From contig SPDT01000002.1 of the NCBI GenBank assembly GCA_008477525.1, positions 1,054,001-1,118,000 on the forward strand: 64,000 nt of DNA, given 5' to 3'. Below the pieces are notes generated by a model, which saw only the letters and a program-made list of their open reading frames with translations, was not told the origin of the DNA and did no database searches. The stretch comes from Hypomyces perniciosus. Taxonomy: Eukaryota; Ascomycota; Sordariomycetes; Hypocreales; Hypocreaceae. Each line of letters begins with the position of its first letter. Within the stretch, counting starts at the first letter, position 1. Below are positions 1 to 9,540 of this stretch, piece after piece. The position numbers and the translations under genes are program-made.

Positions 1-1
1 T

Positions 2-525
2 CCTGATGACGACTTCTTCTTCAAGATTGGCGAGCGCGGAGGCCCACGATCACTTAAAGCTCTGTTCTTTGCTGGCGAGTGCCCAGAGCTCACATTGATA
101 TTCATGTACCAAGGCGCTCTCGATAAATGTGGTGCACCTTCTTCCCATGTCATCGACAACTAATGGTCAACAGAAGCAGGAAAGCCGGTGCCGAGATCCA
201 ACATTTGTGTCGTGCAGAAGTAGGGCAAAGAAGTAGGAGGGACAATGGGTATTATTGTCTTGGGATTATCTCTTATGCTCACGGCGCTCCGCACGCTGTG
301 GATAGATGAGGAAAGATTCCATCAGAGCCATTTCAAGAGATTTTATGGGAAATTGCCAGATACCGGAGCAGGGTGGATCGACGAAGAGAGCTATGTTCGT
401 GTGGTGAGTGGAAACGACAATGTGCTGAACATCAGTGCTTATCAACTGTTAAGTGCTACGCCTTGGAGAAAACTCAACCATTTTGTCGGGGCCATCGAGC
501 AAGCCATCTCTTGTTGGCCATGAAT
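2..525 (+). pseudogene. Broken ACSS3/propionyl-CoA synthetase-like acyl-CoA ligase, left end outside window
   Basis: Intact members of this AMP-binding family activate short-chain acids to acyl-CoA. In one frame from base 2 the translation follows the family: FKIGERGG, SLKALFFAGE, then SHVIDN, a stop, WSTEAGKP, and further on GWIDEESYVRVVSGNDNVL and AIEQAISCW, which correspond to the usual GWIDEEGY, D-V-(I/L)-N-V-S-A-H-R and GAIEQAI blocks. The conserved DNWW motif has become DN-stop-W (TGG to TAA, about 168-170). A second stop follows, a stretch normally present between WSTEAG and the GKEV block is missing, and about 14 extra codons interrupt the block before GAIEQAI. The C-terminal lysine domain is not recognisable after 525. 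The family match is my reading of motifs; that it is non-functional is clear from the stops. Confidence 0.8.
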
Positions 526-924
526 GATTCTGCCTTGCCGGTGAGCGGTGTGTCTTTGTCCCAGTCCTCGTAGTCGATCACGCGCTCGATGATCCTGCAG
601 ATTCGTCCACATTGAGCCCGTCGATCATTATGCGCCTGGGAAACGTCCCTCGTGAGCGTGTAAGTCTATCCAAGGGCGTTTCGGATGTCCATCTCGTCAA
701 TTAGCTCACTGGGTGCTGAGCCAAGGATCCGTAAGAGCGAGAGGATTGGGCAGTTTCTACAGCGGAAGGTGTGTAAAGTCCCACTGCTCAGTGCGTTGGG
801 AAATAGAGTGAGAACTCTCAAGAGCTGGCTGGCACTGTGACAGTCCTGTTTGATGAGTTCGGTCTCCGGGCGAAGGCTTTTCAGGGGTTGTTTTTTATTA
901 TTCGATCAAGTAACTTGGTTCCTG

Positions 925-1420
925 ACTCACCTTTTGGTGTAGCCGGTGATGTTGCAGTCATACCAGGCCTAGGTCGGCTGCAATGAGGAATGTCCCAAAG
1001 ATCTCAACTCCTGCAGCCGGTCTTGTAAGCAAGATGGTGTACCCGATAAGCGCAACCAGGTACTGGTAGCACCCTATCAACAAGATGCCATGCCGTTGCA
1101 GGCGATCGGAGGCCTACCCTATGATCAAGGTGACGAGATCTGTATCGACGGTGGAATAGCCGAACCTGGTCATCAGAACCTGGAGGAAATTCCCGAATCC
1201 TTGCTGCCCTACTTGAGTCGAACAGCAAATGGCTTGGACTCCACGAATTTTGGTGCCATTCTCCGTATTGAAGTTCTGCCGGTACCTGCGAAGAGCAATC
1301 TTTTCTCGTTATCGCACAATCCCCAGCGCAGCTTTTTCCTTCTTTCTTTAGTAAGCTTAGAAGCAGGAGCAACACCACAATACCCAAGACAACCGTTATG
1401 AGGCTTTAAAGGACTGTCAG
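925..1420 (-). pseudogene. Remnant of a DAL5/allantoate-permease-type MFS transporter
   Basis: On the minus strand the frames read RRYRQNFNTENGTK, then QGFGNFLQVLMTRFGYST, then YTILLTRPAAGVEIFGTFLI and finally NITGYTKR followed directly by a GTGAGT donor. These match, in order, the central loop, the TM7 region (F-G-[FY]-S-T), TM9 and the N-V-x-G-[HY]-T-K-R motif of the anion:cation symporter (ACS) branch of the major facilitator superfamily, where an intron after TKR is common. The pieces lie in different frames (a shift near 960 joins LIAADLG to the TKR segment) and nothing on either side continues the first six or last three helices. It is therefore a fragment, not a gene. Substrate cannot be said. 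It lies tail to tail with the acyl-CoA ligase relic. Confidence 0.65.
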
Positions 1421-3153
1421 CATCTTAAAGTTGGAGCAGGTTGCGGAGGGATTGATCTGACCCTCGATGAGGAGGATCCATCACCATGCTTTCCATCCTC
1501 CGGCCCGTCTAGATCCGTCACAATGCCGAAAGCAAGGAGGCCTCGTTCCGCCTTTTCAACCTAAAGCTAACCCCGCGAAGCATAATTTCAAGGTAATACT
1601 AATAACAAACTGTCATGGCGATTTTCTCTCCAAGGCATTCATTAGGGCTCTTCATGATGGCCCGGATAAACCGGGACGCATGGACCTTGAATGCCCATCG
1701 GCTTGTGGATCAGCGAGGGATTACGCAAGTCAATCCAAGGGATGCGAGAGCCTATTATTAAAGCACTGCCTCGTCGATAGAATAATCCTACGCTGAAGGG
1801 TGGACATTATTGATGGTTGGTTATTGATGGAGACTTTTATTCCTTATCGTGTTCCGTCGATGCGGCCAAAGCATGTGCTGATGATGCTTATATCAATCAA
1901 TTACCAGCGCCATGGCTTGGACTCCCCGCGTTTTTTATACTTTCTCCGCGTTTCAAAACTGACGCCGTGGGGAATGTCATGTCTGCCCTCGAATCAGTGC
2001 GTTTTTGTTCCTGAATTACTTGCATATTCATCACGATCCATGCAATGCAATAGATAACTTAGTACATGGCAGCAACGGAGAGTTTGTATGTACATACGAG
2101 TACAACTGCGCCTCTGTTTCAATACAAAAGCTTCGTAAGAGTGCGTTTCACCGTCTCGTATTTTTCCAAATGCCTGTCTGTTCATGATTAGTCACGCGCA
2201 CTGTATGTCCTTGGAAGTACTCAGCAGCACACATCAATCCCGTGGTGTCCAATGTACTCCGTGTGGCACTGATATTAGGACACGGCCACTCTGGACCTTC
2301 AGGCGCATTTCATTCCTCGCATATGGCAGCACGCAGAACCTCTCCAGACTTTCATTGTCTATCCTCTCTGCTCTTCACAGCATTATCGCATTGACGACAC
2401 AGCGACTCTCCAACACTATGAACAGCGCGCGAACTCGCAATAGTACTACTACTACCTAGGGCAGCAGGGCGAGTGTCTTGAAATACTTGCTGACATCACC
2501 GTGGAACCGAAACCAGGGGCACACTACGCCGGATTTTCATTAAATCTAACACCTCGTATCCAGTCTCCGGACATATCCACCAGTCAGATGTGCAGCTGAT
2601 TCGATCGCCCTTCAACGGTGGACACAGCCACAAGCCACGGACGCGTAAACGTCCCCAAATAGCTCCTATTAATATTGCTTGATGGTTACTAAACCCGTCC
2701 CCAGGCCATTTTCCCCCGAGATGGATTGGTAGCGGAGGCGAAGGATCAACCTGTTCCTGTTCACCTCCACCGTCTACGATAAACATGTTCGCTCGCTTTA
2801 TTTCCCTGTTTTATGTTGCATTCTTGTGATTGCCATCAGCTCTCTCTTTTTCCTGTCCGAAGTAACACGCTCGCTACCCTCGTTGGAACGAGACACGGAG
2901 TGCCGGATCCGATTTGCCATTCGACTCGAAACCCTGCCTCCTACCACCACCCTCGTTGTCCGCGCTTGCGCAAGAAACCGCTTCGATTTTTACACCTCCG
3001 CCTGGCCGGATTGTTTTGATTTATCGACCATCCCAACACTGACCCGTTCAAACGAGACGATTCGCAGGGCGACCACTACGGCGACAATTTCCGATCAATC
3101 CTACTAGCATAGCACTCCATAATCCAAAGACGCATTCGAGAACCGCCGACACG
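1421..3153. other. Intergenic; 5' region of the FLC gene
   Basis: No coding region I can support. Short ORFs on both strands look random in composition. The last about 350 bases are pyrimidine-rich and serve as promoter and leader of the gene starting at 3154. Confidence 0.5.
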
Positions 3154-5451
3154 ATGTGGTCCCTTTCCAGGGTGCCGTTTCTCGTCGCCGCGATGGCCAC
3201 AATGCTGTCGCCGGCATCTGCGGAGAGGATGCTGATATCCAATTCGCTCAATACCTGTCAAGACAACTCGGGCTTCCAAGCGAGCAGGTTCAATGCTGTC
3301 TACACCCCGGACAACAACACGGCCAGTATCAGCATGATGGCCTCCTCGTCTGTTGAAGGCAAGGTCGTCTTCGATATCACAGCGTCTGCCTACGGTTATA
3401 CGTTTTTGAGAACGACTTTGGATCCGTGCCAGATCAACCTCCCCGGTCTTTGCCCCATGACGTCCGGCAAATTCCCTGTGCCTTTTAATGTCCCAGTTAG
3501 CAAGGACGCCGCGTCCAGCATTCCCGGCATCGCCTACAATATCCCCGACTTGGATGCCACTATTAGGGTACGCATCAACCTGACGAGTACGGGCCAAAGC
3601 ATTGCATGCGTGCAGGCTGATATTTCTAATGGCAAAACGGTCGACTTGGTTGGCATCAAATGGGCTACGGCTATTATTGCTGGTATTGCTCTGGTTGTTT
3701 CCGCCATTATTAACGGACTCGGTCATTCCAATACGGCTGCCCACGTCGCTGCCAATTCCTTGTCGCTCTTTGGCTATTTCCAGGCCCAAGCTATCATTGG
3801 CCTCACGGGTGTTCCACTACCTCCCATTGTCCAGTCGTGGACGCAAAATTTCCAGTGGGCCATGGGTATTATCCATGTTGGCTTCATGCAGACCATCTTC
3901 ACGTGGTATCAACGAGCAACCGGCGGTACACCGGCAGACGTCTTCGATTCCCTTAAAACTGTTTCTGTTGAGGTCCAGAAGCGTAGCCTTGACGTTGGCT
4001 TGAGCCTGTTTAAGCGCGGTGTGGCCATGATGCCTAGGTCTGCTGTCAACGCTGCCAAGCTGATACGGCGTGGCAACATTACTACTGACTCGGGCAACAT
4101 CCTCGTGTATGGCATCCAACGTGTGGCATTCAAGGCCAAAATCGAAACCACTAACCTCTTCGTCACCGGATTGACCTTTTTCTGGCTCTTTGGCGTTCTC
4201 ACCATTCTCCTCGTCACCATATTCAAGGGCATTTGTGAGCTGGCCGTCAAGCAAAGCATGATGAAACAGGATAAGTTTCTTGAATTTCGCAATGGCTGGC
4301 GCACAGTTCTGAAAGGCATTCTCTACCGCGTCGCCCTTATTGGCTTCCCGCAGCTCACAATTCTGTGCCTTTGGGAGTTTACCCAGGTTGACTCTCCGGC
4401 CGAGATCGTCCTCGCTATTTTCTATCTCCTGTGTCCACTCATTGCTCTTGCTTGGGGCGCAAGCAAAGTTGTCCGAATCGCCCGCCGGTCCATCGAAATG
4501 CATGGGAACCCAGCCTACATCCTCTTCTCCGACCCACAGGCGTTGAATAAATGGGGCTTCCTATACGTCCAGTTCAGGGCTTCCGCCTACTACTTCATCG
4601 GTCCGATTCTGGTTTATACGCTGGTCAAATCCATGTTCGTGGCCTTTGGGCAGCATACCGGTATTGCCCAGGCTGTTGGCTTCATCATTCTCGAGGCAGC
4701 AGCCCTCATCGGTGCATCGGTGCTCCGTCCATGGATGGATAAGAAGACGAATACGTTGAACATTGCTATCTGTGTCGTCAATTTTCTAAACGCCATTTTC
4801 CTGTTCATCTTCACCAATGTGTTTGGCGCACCGGAACTGGCAGTAGGTGTCGTTGGTGTTGTGCTGTTCTTCCTCAACGCCGCCTTCTCGCTAATCTTGC
4901 TACTCATGGTTATCGGTTCGACTCTTTTCTCCATCTTCCGCAAAAATCCCGATGGTCGATACCATTACATGGCGGACGATCGCGCCTCATTCATGAAGTC
5001 TCAGACCCAGCTTAACGCTGCAACTGAGTTGGACGCGTTGGCTGCTACTGCTAGAGGCGACAAGTCAGGTTATAAGCTCGAGGGCGATGATAGCGATTCG
5101 TTTGACGAGCACCGTCAGCGCGCGAACTCAAACACCCTGCCCTATGCCCCCGAGCCCTTGATGTCGCAGCCTTCACCCTTGATGTCGCCGCCTTCGCATC
5201 AACCACCACGCAGCAGGTCTCCTGTTAACCCATCAGTGCCTCTGTTTCCAGCAAACGATCCGCATTCTCAAAACCCGTTCAACAGTCCACCGTCGCCGAT
5301 GAGCCAGCATCGGGGCTTTGATCAGCCAAGCCCAGGCGCCTCCCGTGCCCAAAATAATGCTAGGTTAGCAATTCCCCATCTCAAATTTCAAAAAATTTAG
5401 TCCACTAACGAGTACTGTAGCCCTTGGCAACGTGGAGCTGGTTATGAGTAG
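3154..5451 (+). CDS. Flavin-carrier / TRP-like membrane channel (FLC family)
   Basis: A 746-residue protein in two exons, 3154-5363 and 5421-5451. A signal peptide (to about residue 23) is followed by a lumenal ML-like lipid-binding domain (about 25-165, with paired cysteines) and a TRP-like region with about nine membrane segments (about 170-610), then a Ser/Pro-rich cytoplasmic tail. This is the layout of yeast Flc1-3 and fission yeast Pkd2, which act at ER, plasma or vacuolar membranes in calcium homeostasis, wall integrity and possibly FAD transport. The 57-bp intron is inferred: without it the frame ends IPHLKFQKI; with GTTAGC, a CTAAC branch and TAG acceptor it ends SPWQRGAGYE, a polar tail better suited to the family. 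The first ATG precedes an excellent signal sequence. Upstream is a relic cluster, so it stands alone. Confidence 0.9.
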
Positions 5452-6299
5452 GGAGGCTATAACTTCTCGTTAGCTTCTCATCTGGCTGGTAACGATTGAT
5501 GGTGTTTAATAGTGATCACTGCTGTGATATTGGAACGAACATGCCGCTTAATTCAGGTCTTCTGGTGAATTTAAATGATTATGATCAGTCTCAAGTATAT
5601 CACCTCCGCTCCGGAGCATACTGGGATTTGAAATAGTCGAGCCGGAATATGGGATTGAGTTTGGCGTCTCCAAACCGCTCCATACAACAGCCAAATCCAG
5701 AGGGGGAGCGCCAGATGGATCTGATTTTGGTCGTGTGCTTTACTTACCCGTATCGAGCCTGAAGAATTCGCTTTGACGAAGGCAAACCGCGATGACTCCC
5801 TGCGAATACCATACTACTGGCTGTCAAACGCTCGATGCGTTATGAATGGGCAGCCCGTCGCTCTTTTTGTAAGCGTTGTCTAGTGGAATGGGCACCAAGT
5901 TGGCCTAACCACTTTTTTCATGTATATATTAGTCCTAGCGGTGATGCCATTGATCAGTGGGCACCGACGTAACGAACACTTGAACCTGTGCAATATAGAG
6001 CATTTGCATCTGGGCTGATTCTTGGACAAGGCAGTTTAGTGCACTGTGTCCTCATTGTGTCAGTTCAAGCTGTTGGTATTAAGCAAAGATGAGATAGCAT
6101 TATAAGCCTGTTGCCTTATGTCAGGCAGCAGGTACATCATACAATATCTCGATATTCTGTGAACCACAAGTGTCCCCCAACTCCGATTGCTACAGATTGC
6201 TCTTACTACTATGGATAACTCTTGTTGTTTGTTATAGATAACTCGGTCCCTAACCTTATCCAGTCACCAGGACATGTCTAGAGAAATAGTCGAGCCATG
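5452..6299. other. Intergenic, 3' of the FLC gene
   Basis: No ORF of note, no RNA gene, no repeat recognised. Confidence 0.4.
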
Positions 6300-7130
6300 T
6301 TCGCAACTCGGTCTTTATTCGCAAGTTGGTCTTGGCGAATGCTCTAGGTCATTTCGTCTGGCTCCAGCAGTCTGCGAAGGTCGCCCTTGAAAGAATGGGT
6401 TTCTGAGGCCGGGGTCCATCTCTAGCTTGGCTTCGGGCGGCCCTGTGTATGGGACTGTCGAGAGGGCATTCCATCGCTACTCGAAGTATGCTAGAGGAAT
6501 TCCTGCCCTCCCAGTCCATGAATATTCCCAGTCGTTATCCTGTGTGGCAAAGGTGAATACAGATCCATAAGTTCGATGATGGCGTTCACAGGAAAGTGTG
6601 AGGTTGATCGAGAATCTTTACAACCTGCAGGAAACGATCGATCATTTTGGCGGTTGGAACGACGGTGACGGGTGTCAGCTCGCTATCGAGTAAGCTGTTA
6701 TTGAGGATAACTTTTTATTCCTGAAACGGATTCACATGCAGGTGAGATTGCGTAGTTAGGTCGGCTTTTAGAAGTTTGCGCAGATGCTTCTGCATGGGTG
6801 AGGGTGCTCCGACAACCCCTAATTCTCGGTCCATCCCAACCAACGGGGAAAGCAGATGATGAAGGCTGCCAAAGGTACCTTGGGTACTTCAACAGAGTTG
6901 GTCGCATAGGTTTTCTTCTTGTCATTCATTTATAATTCTTTTTGGTCATCCATAGAGAGGTCCGACCACATCTGTACTGCCATGATCATCACGGTCACTG
7001 GGAGTAGTTCATAGGGATACCTTTCCCGAAAACCTTCCAAGATCTCTCGGACAGCCTCTGGGTAGGTCATGCCGGGGACAAGAGGTGCTCTGAATATGTA
7101 CCTTCTTCGTTCTCCCTAACCTCTACACAA
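6300..7130 (-). pseudogene. Remnant of an unidentified protein-coding gene
   Basis: Minus-strand frames give protein-like stretches broken by stops and shifts: PGMTYPEAVREILEGFRERY and LLPVTVMIMAVQMWSDLSMD (about 6945-7100), then EVPKVPLAAFIICFPRWLGW (about 6825-6895), MQKHLRKLLKADLTTQSHLH in another frame (about 6730-6800), and DNDWEYSWTGRAGIPLAYFE with ALSTVPYTGPPEAKLEMDPG (about 6410-6540). The order is collinear and the composition (amphipathic helices, Trp and Pro clusters) is unlike chance translation. Two in-frame stops (after QKEL and after GWTEN) and at least two frame changes mean it cannot be expressed whole. I do not recognise the family. Upstream, to about 7300, a Ser/Arg-rich low-complexity stretch could be its N-terminal part. 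Confidence 0.5.
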
Positions 7131-8077
7131 GGGTGTCTTTCTGCATGCCAGGAGGGAGGCTTTGACGATTCTCTTTCCCGTGAACCCGAGTTGGTCTCTG
7201 GAGATTGTCCCACTTTCACTCTCCTGCGGGGTCTATCATCAGTGCCGCGGTCAAAGGGGGTTTGTAATTTATAGGGTCCGGTGGCAGCCCCTCTGAGAGG
7301 AGGCTCGCGGTTGCTTCCTTTCGCTAGTTGCTGACTTCTCGTGGCACGGAAACAGAGTGATACGCATTGCTTGGATCCTCATGCGTGTATTTCTTCAAGG
7401 AGCCAGCGAAAGCCTATTAGTTAAGTTAAACACACATACCACTGCAGTAAGCCAGACCTGCGAAGATCCCAGTCCAGTCCCTTCAATAGATAGTTAACAG
7501 CATAAAGTCAGAGAAGCCTAGTGTAGCGGCGACGATAGGAGTGTTGTCGTAAATAGCAGAGACCCTATTGGAGACGAATATTTCCGAAGGATATTCACCG
7601 TTATATCGATCCTGATTCAGGACGCCGCCTGTAACCAGTGTCTGAGCCATTTGGAGAGTGGGTTGCTGCAGTATTACTCAGGTGTTGTACGAAGTACAGT
7701 GAATGGTTTTTGGTGAGTGAAGAAGCAAAAGGGAAAAGTGAGAGAAGCCCGAAGGGTCTCTGGACTTTATACTCACGAATCGATCAAAGTTTGTACAAAA
7801 AGGATTGAACCTTCTACACACCCTTTTGCAAAATTTCAGCCATAATGTGGGCAGGACTCTCTTTTTAGGAGAAACCCAACTAGTAGCTGACATGAGAACT
7901 CGGACATGCAGGACCGTTCTGGTTTACGGTCCCTCTGAACATTTGGTATAAATGGTCATTCCATTCCCGTCAGTGTAATCTCTCAAGTAGTTAGAGATTG
8001 CTTGTAGGGCTCGTCCGATGCTGTGGTTTGGATCATGTGTTCGGAAGTCATCCGCGATGCTGTCCAGATACGAAGTA
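7131..8077. other. Intergenic
   Basis: No convincing gene. Holds TACGAAGTA at 7688-7696 and 8069-8077, part of a recurrent short palindromic word seen across the window. Confidence 0.4.
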
Positions 8078-8156
8078 CAGTGCCACGCAAAAAGTTTCGG
8101 TAATTTGTCTATGGAGTTGCCTTACAAAAGTTACCGAAATTTTTTTCTTCCCACTG
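8078..8156 (+). mobile_element. 79-bp MITE, Tc1/mariner-like (copy 1)
   Basis: The element begins CAGTG and ends CACTG, is flanked by TA on both sides (8076-8077 and 8157-8158), and its first 26 bases match the reverse complement of its last 26 at 21 positions, including an inner TTTCGGTAA / TTACCGAAA pair. TA duplication and CAGTG ends are typical of Tc1/mariner-superfamily elements; at 79 bp it encodes no transposase and must be moved by another element. A second copy of identical length, 62 of 79 bases the same without gaps, lies reversed at 63188-63266. Copy 1 is 91 bp from a tRNA gene. Confidence 0.8.
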
Positions 8157-8247
8157 TAGTTAAGCACCGTGTCGGTCGGGTTCGTCGACCACATTCGTGG
8201 CTATTTCTCTATTATGAGTGGATGAGAAAAAGAAAGAAGCAAAAATA

Positions 8248-8327
8248 TGACCGAGACAGGGGTCGAACCTGCAACCTCCTGATGTACTTAATCGTAGTCA
8301 GACGCTCTGCCATTGAGCCACACGGCC
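8248..8327 (-). tRNA. tRNA-Arg (ACG) with a short intron
   Basis: Read on the minus strand: acceptor GGCCGTG pairs with CTCGGTC (one mismatch), D-arm GCTC/GAGC, anticodon stem TCTGA pairs with TCAGG, T-arm GCAGG-TTCGACC-CCTGT. The loop between the anticodon stem arms is longer than seven bases; placing an 8-base intron (TTAAGTAC) one base 3' of anticodon ACG, the canonical position, restores a seven-base loop. Anticodon ACG (read as inosine) decodes CGU/CGC/CGA. Discriminator is A. Confidence 0.85.
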
Positions 8328-8940
8328 ATTTTCTTCAATTGATGACGATTCTGGCACCCGGATCATCTTATCACCGTTCTCTTACATCCCAATCTGGTGA
8401 ACATGACTGCGCTGCGTGTGATGAGGGGCCTAAAATCACTGCATGTACTTCGTAGGGTCCTAGTGGTCTACTGCTCCTCGTATACTAACTATTGCCGCAG
8501 ATTACTCTTATTACTCTAGATGATGGTTCTCATTACTACAGGCAACTCTCGTTATTATAGATGGCTCTTATCTACTGTTTACCACCCATGGTATATGTAC
8601 AACAGTAAAATTTTCGAATACTACTCTTATTGGTTAACCACTCACAATTCAGGTATCCATGTTTTTGCAGTACCTGTTTCATTGACGCTTTGAATCCAAT
8701 ATCAGATCCTCAAAGCAGCTGCTATAATAGTGTTGAGACGTTGGTCTGTGGAGTAATTGAGGCAAACTGGGAGACAGCTAGCATGTTCCGTTCGCCCAGC
8801 CCACTAGCCTGTGGGGTGACTCGGGTTCGGGTAATTTCTTGCGAGCCTCAAGTTCCTGACTCAAGAAAACATTCATCATTTATCATTCACCAAGGAGATA
8901 TCGTACCTTTGGGTCACCATTACTTCTTAAGACGCCCAAC
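8328..8940. other. Intergenic; promoter side of the NTPase gene
   Basis: No gene seen. TACTTCGTA at 8446-8454. Confidence 0.4.
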
Positions 8941-9540
8941 ATGTCGGGACCAGAGAGCAGTACGGCCGCCAGCGAGGCAATTCCGCAAACAATCGTCATC
9001 GTCGCCTCGCGCAACCCCGTCAAAATTGGCGCCGCCCGCGAGGGCTTCTCACGCATGTTCCCCTCCAAAAACTACACGTTCAAGGGTGTCAGCGTTCCTT
9101 CAGGTGTTCCAGAACAGCCCTTTACCGACGACGAGACTCTCCAGGGAGCGCTGAACAGAGCCCACAACGCGCGAGAGGTTGAGCCACAGGCGAGCTACTG
9201 GGTCGGCATCGAGGGCGGCGTCGACGATCGCAATGGCGTGATGGAGTCATTCGCGTGGATAGTCGTGGTCGGCAGGGGAGAAAAGAACGACGGCGCATGG
9301 CGCACGGGAAAGGCGCGGACGGCGGCATTCTATCAACCTGAGGAGGTGGCGAAGCTGGTAAGGGGAGGGATGGAGTTGGGACACGCGGATGATGCGGTAT
9401 TTGGCAGCGAGAACTCGAAGCATCACAGCGGATCGGTGGGATTGTTGACGGGAGATCTGATTGATCGGGCGTCGTATTATGTGCAGGCGGTGATATTGGC
9501 GTTGATACCCTTTCGAAACTCCAGTCTGACGTTTCCGTGA
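8941..9540 (+). CDS. Inosine/xanthosine triphosphatase, DUF84/YjjX family
   Basis: An intronless 199-residue protein. It opens with IVIVASRNPVKIGAAREGF, the family's N-terminal nucleotide-binding strand and N-P-V-K motif; follows with SVPSGVPEQPFTDDETLQGA and N-R-A, which supply metal and base contacts; then YWVGIEGGVDD, the G-I-E-G-G core with acidic residues; and ends with a G-H-A-D-D-A-V-F-G segment and KHHSGSVGLLTGDLIDRA, the hallmark G-x-x-G-x-L-T-x-G-x-(I/L)-x-R block. Members hydrolyse ITP and XTP to monophosphates, cleansing the pool of deaminated purines. Length is usual (about 170-200). All key blocks are intact, so it should be active. It stands between relics with no partner gene. 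Confidence 0.92.
   Translation: MSGPESSTAASEAIPQTIVIVASRNPVKIGAAREGFSRMFPSKNYTFKGVSVPSGVPEQPFTDDETLQGALNRAHNAREVEPQASYWVGIEGGVDDRNGVMESFAWIVVVGRGEKNDGAWRTGKARTAAFYQPEEVAKLVRGGMELGHADDAVFGSENSKHHSGSVGLLTGDLIDRASYYVQAVILALIPFRNSSLTFP

Noticed and set aside
1..840. Continuation of the acyl-CoA ligase beyond 525
   Set aside because: Frames from 525 to 840 do not match the C-terminal lysine domain; a minus segment there (CRIIERVIDYEDWDKDTPL) looks coding but I cannot place it.
2496..2786. 96-codon minus ORF with an ATG, divergent to FLC
   Set aside because: No motif, no splice support, and lies where the FLC promoter should be; a small gene cannot be excluded.
3076..3789. 237-codon minus ORF
   Set aside because: Antisense of the FLC gene; no motifs.
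3817..4503. 228-codon minus ORF
   Set aside because: Antisense of the FLC membrane region; no motifs.
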